Below, piece after piece: positions 23,461 through 30,837 of a stretch of 45,843 nucleotides of DNA (its first letter is position 1; each line of letters opens with the position of its first letter). The stretch spans positions 1 to 45,843 of IMG/VR virus record IMGVR_UViG_3300037234_000145, one strand, 5' to 3'. A model generated the notes under the pieces. That model did no database searches. It saw only the letters and a program-made list of their open reading frames with translations, and was not told the origin of the DNA. Origin of the DNA: a virus. Position numbers and translations under genes: made by a program.

Positions 23461-25049
23461 TAGTCGGTATCAGGTTCTAAGTATGTTCCGTTCTCTTTGT
23501 TGTAGAATATGTCAAAGGCAATGCTATTCCCATTCACCCTGTCCTCTAGCAGCACGAGCTTAGTGGTATTCAGCTCCACCTCATCAAGCTCAGGAGACTT
23601 ATCCCTCTCCAATCCAATCATGTAATGGCATGCCCTGCCCATTGCCCTACTACCAGTGAACTGGCTACTCAACACCCTGCCACCCCTGTTATGTTCTGGG
23701 CCTGTCCTTGGGTTGTTTAGATGGGTGAAGCAGAAGCCACAGAAGCCGAGGTCTACTGACATCTGTGCCAACTCACGACTGAATTTTTGTAAGAATGTGT
23801 TAGCTTCGCTTGGTTCCATGCCATCAGTGAGTGTTACGAGAGGGTCGATGAACACAAACTTACACCCCTCGACTATGGCGGCATGTCTGATAGCAGCCTT
23901 TACTTCGTCCCAATCTAGTGAGTTATCCCTGTCGTATAAGATTACGTGCGGAGCTATGGCTTCCAGTGCGCCCCTCACCTCCTCATCATCCACCTCAATG
24001 GATGGGATGTGAAACACCTTCCCTGCAATTTTCCCTGCCAATTTTCTAGCTGTGAGTGGGGCTTGCTCCTCTCCTTTAATGATGAAGCACTTCTCTCCAA
24101 CGCTCAACAGGTGGGCCACCAGCTCATCAAGGAATGCGCTCTTGCCGCACTTAATACCTGCTCCAATGAAGTAGAGTTCACCAGACCTCATGCCATAGGT
24201 TGCTCTCGTCAAGGAAGGCCAAGGGAAGGACACACCCCACTGAGTGCGAAGCATGGCCTCCTCCATGATGTCCTCAATCCTCACTATACCTCCGGGGGAG
24301 TGGGGACGGGCATCAACAACAGCCCTTACGAACTCTTCCTCTGCTCCTAAGAGCAAGCAATCATTAGGGTCTTTGTGTGGCATCTGCACCACCAAAACTT
24401 CTCTGTCTATAAGAGCAGCCAGCTTGTTAGTACCAGCTAGACCAGCACTGTCCATGTCAAGGCATAGTAGGATACGCTTGTGCTTATGTACCCAATCAAG
24501 GTTGGAGCTGACAGCAGAGAAGTTTGATTCACCATCGGGAAGGGACACACAGCATGGGGTACGATGAGGCATGGCGAAGCTCATCATCTGATGTGCAGCC
24601 TTAGCATCCTCCTCTCCCCCACATATGATGAGGGTTTGGGAACGGACGACACCCATACCATACAATTCTGTCACGCCCTTGGTCTTACCAATGGAGTAGA
24701 AGCCCTTGGTATCGAGTGTCCTCACCTTCCAGCCCTTACCCTTCCGATAGTATACCCTCTCTGGCTCACCAGAACTCTCGTCAACACCCACCCTGTCCCC
24801 GTAGAGGGCACGGATTGTGTTATCAATACCACGTATAGGATCACCCTCGTAAGGGGCATAGGAGGCGATTGCCTCCGCTGATTCTCCACTCATAAACTCT
24901 TCCTTTGATTCGCCGTTGGCGAGGGTAGTGTAGCCACATTTAGGACAATGCTTCCCACCATCCTCGAAGATAATTAAATGATTACCTGTCCGATCATGCC
25001 CATCCTTGCGGCACTCGGGGCAAGGCTCGTCCCCAACAATACTACTCAT
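23457..25049 (-). CDS. Primase-helicase (T7 gp4-like)
   Basis: 530 aa. The zinc-binding primase module has Cys10/Cys13 and Cys35/Cys38. The toprim core is GGEEDAKAA (about 144-152) and LCLDMDSAG (about 195-203). The helicase has Walker A GAGIKCGKS (296-304) and Walker B FVFIDPL (Asp402), followed by a FTHLNNPRTG sensor-type segment. It makes primers and unwinds DNA at the fork with the family A polymerase. It overlaps the preceding 54-aa gene by eight bases. A one-mismatch copy of the palindrome lies at 24343-24354, in a different frame. Confidence 0.95.
   Translation of the reverse strand: MSSIVGDEPCPECRKDGHDRTGNHLIIFEDGGKHCPKCGYTTLANGESKEEFMSGESAEAIASYAPYEGDPIRGIDNTIRALYGDRVGVDESSGEPERVYYRKGKGWKVRTLDTKGFYSIGKTKGVTELYGMGVVRSQTLIICGGEEDAKAAHQMMSFAMPHRTPCCVSLPDGESNFSAVSSNLDWVHKHKRILLCLDMDSAGLAGTNKLAALIDREVLVVQMPHKDPNDCLLLGAEEEFVRAVVDARPHSPGGIVRIEDIMEEAMLRTQWGVSFPWPSLTRATYGMRSGELYFIGAGIKCGKSAFLDELVAHLLSVGEKCFIIKGEEQAPLTARKLAGKIAGKVFHIPSIEVDDEEVRGALEAIAPHVILYDRDNSLDWDEVKAAIRHAAIVEGCKFVFIDPLVTLTDGMEPSEANTFLQKFSRELAQMSVDLGFCGFCFTHLNNPRTGPEHNRGGRVLSSQFTGSRAMGRACHYMIGLERDKSPELDEVELNTTKLVLLEDRVNGNSIAFDIFYNKENGTYLEPDTDY
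24343..24354. repeat. Palindrome near-copy GCTCCTAAGAGC
   Basis: One mismatch in the fourth base. Inside the primase-helicase gene, in a frame other than Ala-Leu-Lys-Ser. Confidence 0.5.
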
Positions 25050-25206
25050 CCAATGCCTGTATCTTATCCAGTGCCTCTACTAGGTGGGGGTAGTCATTAC
25101 TGAAGAAGTCCCATCTACGGCTGCTATCCCCTAAGTCTAGTTGCATAGCTGCCTTCAGTAGGGTTTGAATCTCACTAGTGGACATAGCCTGCTCTAGCCT
25201 ACTCAT
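25042..25206 (-). CDS. 54-aa helical microprotein
   Basis: ATG at 25206, ending in TAG at 25042 and overlapping both neighbours by eight bases. Amphipathic helices with an acidic C-terminus. The location directly before the primase-helicase suggests an accessory role, but no motif is recognised. Confidence 0.5.
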   Translation of the reverse strand: MSRLEQAMSTSEIQTLLKAAMQLDLGDSSRRWDFFSNDYPHLVEALDKIQALDE

Positions 25207-25312
25207 TGGCGACAGACATCATCAAGCGTATTGCTTTCTTAAGCTCTTCGTTTTCTTTTTGGAGCCTGTCTCTTTCATCTACTAGTTCTTTAATCAATTC
25301 ATAGTCTGTCAT
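25199..25312 (-). CDS. 37-aa coiled-coil microprotein
   Basis: ATG at 25312 overlaps the previous TGA (ATGA). It encodes a single charged heptad helix (LVDERDRLQKENEELKKAIR), a clear leucine-zipper-like peptide. Function unknown. Confidence 0.5.
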   Translation of the reverse strand: MTDYELIKELVDERDRLQKENEELKKAIRLMMSVANE

Positions 25313-25512
25313 CTCGCGCACCTCTCAAACATCGCACTAACCAAATCATACTTCTGGATGTGCGGGTATTTCTTTACATGCTCATCCCATGTGAGGCATG
25401 GGTATTCAATAATCTCTGGTTTAATATCCGCCTTGAGTGATGGCTGTGGGGTAGGGTAGAATACGATGGTGGCTGTAAGAACCAACAGACTGTAACAGAT
25501 TATTATTTTCAT
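25309..25512 (-). CDS. Small protein with N-terminal signal/anchor
   Basis: 67 aa from the ATG at 25512, preceded by GGAGG. MKIIICYSLLVLTATIVFYP is a signal-anchor sequence without a lipobox. The rest (about 45 residues, two Cys) would face the periplasm. It could take part in superinfection exclusion or envelope modification; no evidence selects between these. Confidence 0.55.
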   Translation of the reverse strand: MKIIICYSLLVLTATIVFYPTPQPSLKADIKPEIIEYPCLTWDEHVKKYPHIQKYDLVSAMFERCAR

Positions 25513-25513
25513 A

Positions 25514-25702
25514 TCACATGCCTCCTTCACTTCTAGCACAAACCATCAAATTTTTCCTAAGCATTAGCTCTCTATCTGTAGCTGCCACAAGCTGCTGATT
25601 CAGCCTCACAATCTCCGCATCCCTCTCAGCCAGCTTATCAGTGAGCATAGTTATTGTGTGGTGAAGGAGTGTATTCTTCCGATCAGTCGGTTTCTGGTTC
25701 AT
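25514..25702 (-). CDS. Small coiled-coil protein
   Basis: 62 aa from the ATG at 25702 with GGGAGGGG upstream; an earlier in-frame ATG-type start lies inside the zinc-finger gene. Residues 15-50 form a heptad helix (KLAERDAEIVRLNQQLVAAT). No family recognised. It overlaps the previous gene by 20 bases. Confidence 0.55.
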   Translation of the reverse strand: MNQKPTDRKNTLLHHTITMLTDKLAERDAEIVRLNQQLVAATDRELMLRKNLMVCARSEGGM

Positions 25703-25862
25703 ACACCCCTCCCATATAGTCCATGAAGTCGGCATCCTCTTGCCCACTGAACACACCAGCGGCAATCAAACATTTAGTACAGAGAGTTTCGGGGCTTCCA
25801 TCCCTCTGCTTCCTCGCTATCTCCCCGCCTGTCATTATAGCAGGGCATGCTAAGCATCTCAT
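25683..25862 (-). CDS. 59-aa zinc-finger protein
   Basis: ATG at 25862 overlaps the upstream stop (ATGA) and has GGAGG before it. Cys3-x2-Cys6 and Cys28-x2-Cys31 form a treble-clef or ribbon-type knuckle, followed by an acidic tail. Similar MRCLAC-starting small proteins occur in several phages. Nucleic-acid or protein binding is likely. Confidence 0.65.
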   Translation of the reverse strand: MRCLACPAIMTGGEIARKQRDGSPETLCTKCLIAAGVFSGQEDADFMDYMGGVYEPETD

Positions 25863-26413
25863 TCTCTACCTCCAATAGTTTTTCCTCTCCGTTGAGGGGC
25901 ATGAGTAGGACGAGGCTTCTTCTTAGGCTTAGCCTTAACCTTCGGCTTAACAACAGGCTTACCCTCAATTTTTTCTCTAGCTATTTGAGTTGCCCTTCGC
26001 TTGTCTTTCCTCCGTTGCTTCTTACTCTTGAAGGGGACAACGGATGTGTTCTTACTAACGGTAGCACCCTCCACCACCTCACCCTTAGCAGTAACAGCCC
26101 CTCTATCTGCAAGGTAGGCTTCCGCTTCTTTAATCTGATTGTCAGTGAATAGCTCTGCCTTGTCTGTATTATTAAACACAGCTTCATCAAACTTTATTTC
26201 ATTAGCCTTCACTACAGCAGCATTGTCAGAGGTTTCAAGAGTCTTGGTCATGCCTTCCACTATAGTAGTAGTTTGCTCTTTAATTGCCCTGTCTAAGCGT
26301 ATGTATTCCCCACATATACTCCTAAAGGGACAGTCGCTTGACTCACATAGTGTTATGGTTGTCCAATACTTCTTACCTCGTAGTGTACACCACACATCCA
26401 CACCCTGCACCAT
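25859..26413 (-). CDS. Cys-cluster protein with highly basic tail
   Basis: 184 aa from the ATG at 26413, behind GGAGAGG; in-frame starts further up lie inside the cyclotransferase gene. Cys9, Cys23, Cys28 and Cys34 (CPFRSIC) could bind zinc or an Fe-S cluster. The last 60 residues are almost entirely Lys, Arg, Pro and Thr (for example KKQRRKDKRR, KAKPKKKPRP), suggesting nucleic-acid or cell-wall polymer binding. It lies directly after the amidoligase/cyclotransferase cassette, so it may be a substrate or partner of it. No family recognised. Confidence 0.6.
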   Translation of the reverse strand: MVQGVDVWCTLRGKKYWTTITLCESSDCPFRSICGEYIRLDRAIKEQTTTIVEGMTKTLETSDNAAVVKANEIKFDEAVFNNTDKAELFTDNQIKEAEAYLADRGAVTAKGEVVEGATVSKNTSVVPFKSKKQRRKDKRRATQIAREKIEGKPVVKPKVKAKPKKKPRPTHAPQRRGKTIGGRE

Positions 26414-26417
26414 TACC

Positions 26418-26777
26418 CTACCCTCTCCAGTTGAGGACGTTGTTGGTTGGTTGAACAGCTCGTCCACTAATTTTAGTAGCTTCATAAATATAAGCATCTG
26501 TTGTCACTCCATCCTCTAATTCAATTTGTATTACATTCCTTTCGTACAAGTGGGGGACGCCTTCATAACTGTCCAACACCTTCCAGTTAGGCTCATCGTA
26601 GATTTCCACACGAATAGGATGGCCTTCGTCTGCCCTCTCTATCATTGGGAACCCAACGTCTGTCATTCTATACTTAACGGACGTAAGCCCCACTCCTATG
26701 AAGGATGCATTGTTCAGCATTCCGTTAGCACGGAAGCCTCGCTTCAATGTACCATACACTGCTACTCTACCACTCAT
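26418..26777 (-). CDS. Gamma-glutamylcyclotransferase-like (GGCT/AIG2 family)
   Basis: 119 aa. VAVYGTLKRGF (residues 5-15) is the family signature that binds the gamma-glutamyl group, and VLDSYEGVP has the conserved acidic residue (Glu72). The family releases 5-oxoproline from gamma-glutamyl amides or forms related linkages. It overlaps the amidoligase gene (ATGAGTGGTAG) and belongs to the cassette 26418-29646. In published comparative genomics, phage amidoligases are found next to GAT-II and AIG2-like genes, which matches this order. Confidence 0.85.
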   Translation of the reverse strand: MSGRVAVYGTLKRGFRANGMLNNASFIGVGLTSVKYRMTDVGFPMIERADEGHPIRVEIYDEPNWKVLDSYEGVPHLYERNVIQIELEDGVTTDAYIYEATKISGRAVQPTNNVLNWRG

Positions 26778-28008
26778 TTCTGTCTCCTGTTGTTGGTGTT
26801 GTTACATCTGATGGCACAGTCCATGTCATGTTACGTACCCTCTCCATCTGCTCCGCACTTATATTAAAGACGGGAGGAGGAGGAGGTGACACAAACCTAC
26901 CCCTACTGTCCCGCCTCCTTGGTTGGGGAGCATTCACCATCTCTACGAAGGCTTCGGGGATGGGTGTTATCCCTATCGGTGGGTCAACAGTTTCCATCGG
27001 TTGTTGACTCCCATCCATCGACACAAACACTGGTCGTGGACGACGAGGTATAGTTGAGGGAGCTGCTTCTAGTGAAGCGTGTGCTCTACGCATCTGTGCC
27101 ACTTGTTCCTGTAAAGGGGTCATGTTTCTGCGAGGCTCTGGCCTCCGATCATCCCTAAACCCACCCTCATAGTGCCTCTCCTCTATCACAGTTTCCTGCT
27201 TAAGGAAGTCGAAGCATTGGTACGTCACTAGATAGGAGCCAGAGCCACCCCGTATCTCAATCCCATACATAACAGCCACCCCTTCACGTTGCAGCCACTC
27301 AGTATACTCCTTGAACTGAACGATGTGAGAGTGGTTGATGAAGTCTCCGGGCAGTTGGTGTAGCTTGGTTAGTATGTCTCTCCACTTGGGTTTAACCACT
27401 ACATTCTTACCCATCAGGAAATTGTAAGCACGGGAGAGGAGGCTCTTAAGAGCAGCCTTCCCCTTCTCTTCATACAACATCTCGGGTTCGATGCAGCGTA
27501 GCTCATACGTATCAAACGCCTGATGGTACACAACAGGCTGGAACCTATCCTTCTGCTTATACCTATACTCACTGCCCCTCACTCCACCATGTATGTGATG
27601 GGACGTGAGGCCTCTGAATGTCATGCCATAGTATCGCATTAGGTCAGCCATTACAATCTTACTTAGGTTGGCAGCTATGGCATGCTTGGCAGCCCTACCC
27701 ATACGATAGTCTATTCTTTTGCTGCCTCCTCGTAGCTGTAGATGGAGGTGTATGCCATTGAATACAGGCCCACCACTCCCATTCTTCGGAGCCTTGAAGT
27801 CCATACGTCCACGGGATGAGCGCTCTTTCAATTCATCTGCCCAATTAAAAAGCTGCTCAAGATTTTGATTCAGTGTTGGGTTGATTACATGGAAGTCATT
27901 AACTTCCCATTGGTTTGGATAGTACTCAGGGTGGGCGGGATAAGCTGTGCCCTCGTTAGCCCAGAACTCTATCTCACATCCTAAGTGTAGGTTTAGTGGG
28001 GAGGACAT
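26767..28008 (-). CDS. Amidoligase-like enzyme (glutamine-synthetase fold), copy 1
   Basis: 413 aa from the ATG at 28008 (TGATG overlap with the amidotransferase stop). Residues 9-16 LGCEIEFW give the Mg-binding Glu12/Glu14; FNGIHLHLQL gives His87/His89; YELRCIEPE gives Glu169-x-Arg171. This is the motif set of COOH-NH2 ligases that join a carboxylate and an amine using ATP. The C-terminal 120 residues are Pro/Arg-rich and probably disordered. A second enzyme with the same motif spacing lies at 28819. A palindrome copy (27442-27453) is inside the gene. Confidence 0.75.
   Translation of the reverse strand: MSSPLNLHLGCEIEFWANEGTAYPAHPEYYPNQWEVNDFHVINPTLNQNLEQLFNWADELKERSSRGRMDFKAPKNGSGGPVFNGIHLHLQLRGGSKRIDYRMGRAAKHAIAANLSKIVMADLMRYYGMTFRGLTSHHIHGGVRGSEYRYKQKDRFQPVVYHQAFDTYELRCIEPEMLYEEKGKAALKSLLSRAYNFLMGKNVVVKPKWRDILTKLHQLPGDFINHSHIVQFKEYTEWLQREGVAVMYGIEIRGGSGSYLVTYQCFDFLKQETVIEERHYEGGFRDDRRPEPRRNMTPLQEQVAQMRRAHASLEAAPSTIPRRPRPVFVSMDGSQQPMETVDPPIGITPIPEAFVEMVNAPQPRRRDSRGRFVSPPPPPVFNISAEQMERVRNMTWTVPSDVTTPTTGDRNEW
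27442..27453. repeat. 12-bp palindrome GCTCTTAAGAGC, copy 3
   Basis: Exact copy inside amidoligase copy 1, read as Ala-Leu-Lys-Ser. Confidence 0.9.
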
Positions 28009-28817
28009 CAGTGACAGTCCCCTACCCAACCCTGTCCTGCCACCCACTTACGTACCTTACCATTAGCACGTCCCTGTGTATAGTCAGGGGGCCATGAGTA
28101 TTGGGTTTTGCCTTTGCAATCGGAGCAGCGTACAGTTGTGGACAAACCTATAAATTCTTCGCCACAATTTTGATAGGTGCATACCTTACGACGATAGCCT
28201 TCGGGATCATCATGCCCTAAGTCCCATTCAGCCATATCGAGAGGCAATTCTGTCAGGATATGCGAGTCGATAGCTGCCCACATTCCCTCTTCCATTGGCT
28301 CACTGGCATACATGCCCTTGGCAATACCTTCAGTACAGAGGTGGAGAGAGCGGCCTATGTCCTTATGAAACCACAGCTTGCCTTCATCATACACAAACAC
28401 CACGCCTGTCCTCTCAAGCATACACCACATGGCCTCATCACCAACAATATTCCAGAAGTCTGCTATTACACAGGTATCTGATTGTCCCCAGAACATATCG
28501 GACAATGCCTTCCTCGTACCATTATGCATAACAAAAACTTTGTTAGCTGAGTCAGACACAGGATGGACAAGCTCGGCCTTGATGCCACCGATGCTAGCTT
28601 TCCGATGGTGTATGATAGTGGGCTGTCTTGGCATATACATGAAGCTGTCCATGAATGTATCATGGTTTAAATCCTTGACATGCCTTGCACCCTTGGATGT
28701 TGGAGGCTGTAAAGCTATAGCCCCATACCCATCAGTTCCTCGATGCTTCTGCTGTTCAAGATGCTTGGCGAGGAGGTTCCTTGATGGCTTTTCTGGATAG
28801 ATTAAGAAGCCGCACAT
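28008..28817 (-). CDS. Class-II glutamine amidotransferase with C-terminal zinc ribbon
   Basis: 269 aa. Cys2 is the Ntn nucleophile (MCGF). HRGTDGYG (25-32), HHRKAS (70-75), HNG (98-100) and SDTC (113-116) are GAT-II motifs for glutamine binding and ammonia release. Residues 213-234 (Cys213, Cys218, Cys231, Cys234) form an added zinc ribbon. The gene lies between the two amidoligase genes, so it probably supplies ammonia to, or transfers an amide for, the ligases. It starts one base after the upstream stop region. Confidence 0.88.
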   Translation of the reverse strand: MCGFLIYPEKPSRNLLAKHLEQQKHRGTDGYGAIALQPPTSKGARHVKDLNHDTFMDSFMYMPRQPTIIHHRKASIGGIKAELVHPVSDSANKVFVMHNGTRKALSDMFWGQSDTCVIADFWNIVGDEAMWCMLERTGVVFVYDEGKLWFHKDIGRSLHLCTEGIAKGMYASEPMEEGMWAAIDSHILTELPLDMAEWDLGHDDPEGYRRKVCTYQNCGEEFIGLSTTVRCSDCKGKTQYSWPPDYTQGRANGKVRKWVAGQGWVGDCH

Positions 28818-28818
28818 A

Positions 28819-29646
28819 TTATATACCAGCCTCCTTCAACATCAGAGGGTAGAGTTTGCCCTTCTTGAAATACAGGTCAGCATGTTCCCATACAGCTACA
28901 CTATCAGCCCCTTCAACAAACATATCCAGCACCTCATTCACCAAATCAAACTTCCAGTATTGCTTAGCTGCACTCATCATACCATGCATCATCTTGTCAC
29001 CCATAATCCTACGCACATCTGCTGCTATAGCAGAGGGTGAGCCTTCCCCATGATACCTCTCCTTCATACCCTTCACACTGGCTTGAAATCTCTCATCCAA
29101 TACAGTTGGGTAGAGCATGGTTGCTACAAGCGGAGCAGGATTCTCATTCAGACGTAGCTCCATCGTACCATTACCATTGTTAGCCATCATGCCATTGACT
29201 AGGCACCGATTCTCCAGATGTGTATGTTCCTGCCCTGTTAGGAATGTATCCTGTCTCGACCTAAACCTAACACCAGTGCGGGATAGATGATGAGCTGCAA
29301 GCAGCATAGGGGTGGCGTTCAAGGCATTGGCAGCCTCCACCTTTGTTACGTGCCCTTGATTAAAGTATGATGGACGTATCCGTCTTGCACCCATGTGTAA
29401 GTGGAAGCTCTCAGCTCGTTCATCATACTCACCACGAGCATGTTCAAAACCAAGCATGTGCCCTAACAGGCAACTTCTCCGAAGAAACTCACGCCCATCA
29501 CAAGGCATGGTTTGGTACTCATATATTCTGTTGCTTTCCCAATGGCTTGGTCGCATCCAAGGCATCACCTTCCAGCCTTCCTTCTCTCGCCGCCTTAGAT
29601 TTATTTCCAGCTCCATCCCAAATGTGTACGGCTTATGACCTGTCAT
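28819..29646 (-). CDS. Amidoligase-like enzyme, copy 2
   Basis: 275 aa. FGMELEINL gives Glu12/Glu14, ESFHLHMGA gives His82/His84, and TMELRLNEN gives Glu163-x-Arg165: the same motifs at nearly the same spacing as the 413-aa enzyme, without its Pro/Arg-rich tail. It resembles the COOH-NH2 ligase family known from phiEco32-like phages (Pfam family of that name). Its product is unknown; glutamyl or aspartyl amide bonds on a peptide, protein or cell-wall precursor are the general possibilities. Confidence 0.75.
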   Translation of the reverse strand: MTGHKPYTFGMELEINLRRREKEGWKVMPWMRPSHWESNRIYEYQTMPCDGREFLRRSCLLGHMLGFEHARGEYDERAESFHLHMGARRIRPSYFNQGHVTKVEAANALNATPMLLAAHHLSRTGVRFRSRQDTFLTGQEHTHLENRCLVNGMMANNGNGTMELRLNENPAPLVATMLYPTVLDERFQASVKGMKERYHGEGSPSAIAADVRRIMGDKMMHGMMSAAKQYWKFDLVNEVLDMFVEGADSVAVWEHADLYFKKGKLYPLMLKEAGI

Positions 29647-29650
29647 ACCC

Positions 29651-29962
29651 TCACCCCCTGCAACTCAAGCACTGTCTGATTGTCCTCGGAATAACACACA
29701 GCTCTCCCCATAGGTATGGCAAGACTATGAAGATGAGCCAGCCTAATACCCACATAGCAACACCACCACCAAGCCCATACACTATTATCTCAAGTGGAAG
29801 AGGTACTGACCTTCCACTCTCTGTAAAGTCTCCGAACAGAAGGTAGCATACTCCATATCCTGTAGTAACAAGGGCTGTTATGATAGATAGCACTGTTAGA
29901 ACAGGCAAATTATGCATCAAACAACTCATCAAATTCTTAAAGCAAACGGTATGGCTACTCAT
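29651..29962 (-). CDS. Small integral membrane protein
   Basis: 103 aa from the ATG at 29962 (eight-base overlap with the previous stop). Two strong hydrophobic segments (about residues 18-44 and 58-82) and five cysteines, with a basic C-terminus. First of three membrane proteins directly upstream of the amidoligase cassette. Function unknown. Confidence 0.6.
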   Translation of the reverse strand: MSSHTVCFKNLMSCLMHNLPVLTVLSIITALVTTGYGVCYLLFGDFTESGRSVPLPLEIIVYGLGGGVAMWVLGWLIFIVLPYLWGELCVIPRTIRQCLSCRG

Positions 29963-30350
29963 TAGGAGTCTCCTTGTGTGCATCCAAATCCTTCACATGC
30001 TTCTTGAACACCTTTGTATGGTCAACACCATACCTAGCTAGGTACATAACTGCAATGAACACAAGCACAGGTAGTGTGATAGTGTAGAACACGATAGCTA
30101 AGGTTATTAGTTGCGGCACTACCGCTACAAAGAAAGCAGTGGCAACTAGCACACCACCAACATCATCATCACCACACCCTGTAATATCTAAGAATTTTTG
30201 TACCAACCATGATGGTTTAGACGTATCATCACGATCAACCCACTTCCAAACCCAACTAAGAACCCCGCTAATAGCAAGCCCAACCACGACCATAAACATA
30301 AGACCAAGGCTGCCAGTAAAAACCATTTCATATATATTAAACTCATTCAT
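29955..30350 (-). CDS. Integral membrane protein with three hydrophobic segments
   Basis: 131 aa, AGGAGG before the ATG. Hydrophobic segments at about residues 9-35, 67-86 and 85-106, an acidic loop (CGDDDVGG) and a basic C-terminal helix (HTKVFKKHVK). No family recognised. Its ribosome-binding context (AGGAGGATAAG) is shared by neighbouring early genes. Confidence 0.6.
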   Translation of the reverse strand: MNEFNIYEMVFTGSLGLMFMVVVGLAISGVLSWVWKWVDRDDTSKPSWLVQKFLDITGCGDDDVGGVLVATAFFVAVVPQLITLAIVFYTITLPVLVFIAVMYLARYGVDHTKVFKKHVKDLDAHKETPNE

Positions 30351-30359
30351 CTTATCCTC

Positions 30360-30770
30360 CTACTTTATTAGGTTGGCTGCATATTCAACAAGCCATACCT
30401 TTGGTGCAATCCATATCTGTAACCATACAACATTGATGCTGACGAAGAATGTGAAAGCTCCGATACATGTCGCAAAGAATCCAAAGACAAACACAGGTGT
30501 AGGATCACCATCTGGATCAGTGTACTTCCATTCATCCTTCTCATCCTTTTGCCCAAGGAACATCGTCACCTTGTACAATACGAATGGTACAACAAAAGCA
30601 ACAATACACATGAGGAAATTAAACACACCATGCCACATCAATAACTGTATAACATACTCAGGAAGCTGCCCTTCCATAAACCCAACACCTGTGTCAACAC
30701 CAGCCAACACCTTATCAATCAACGATGCAACAGCACCATCCAACTTACCCACTACTACTTCTGTATTCAT
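30360..30770 (-). CDS. Integral membrane protein, possible early inner-membrane effector
   Basis: 136 aa. An N-terminal amphipathic region is followed by hydrophobic segments at about residues 45-70 and 90-120, separated by a charged loop (GQKDEKDEWKY). A QLPEYVIQLLMWHG stretch precedes the first segment; related sequences occur in uncharacterised phage membrane proteins. Holin function is possible but the gene is far from the endolysin. The RBS is AGGAGGATAGG. Confidence 0.6.
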   Translation of the reverse strand: MNTEVVVGKLDGAVASLIDKVLAGVDTGVGFMEGQLPEYVIQLLMWHGVFNFLMCIVAFVVPFVLYKVTMFLGQKDEKDEWKYTDPDGDPTPVFVFGFFATCIGAFTFFVSINVVWLQIWIAPKVWLVEYAANLIK

Positions 30771-30806
30771 CCTATCCTCCTAATGCAAGCATGCATTGTC
30801 GAACAA

Positions 30807-30820
30807 GCCCCCGCAGGGGC
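30807..30820 (-). terminator. G/C hairpin between the composite ORF and the membrane genes
   Basis: GCCCC-(TGC)-GGGGC stem-loop read on the minus strand, followed by TTGTTC. It may attenuate the long leftward transcript between 30838 and 30770. The T tail is short. Confidence 0.5.
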
Positions 30821-30837
30821 CTGCTCTGCAATGTAGA

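Noticed and set aside
30139-30783. 214-codon plus-strand frame opposite the membrane genes
   Set aside because: It is the complement of hydrophobic coding sequence, producing a Thr/Pro/Ser-rich artefact; no ribosome-binding site and opposite to the operon direction.
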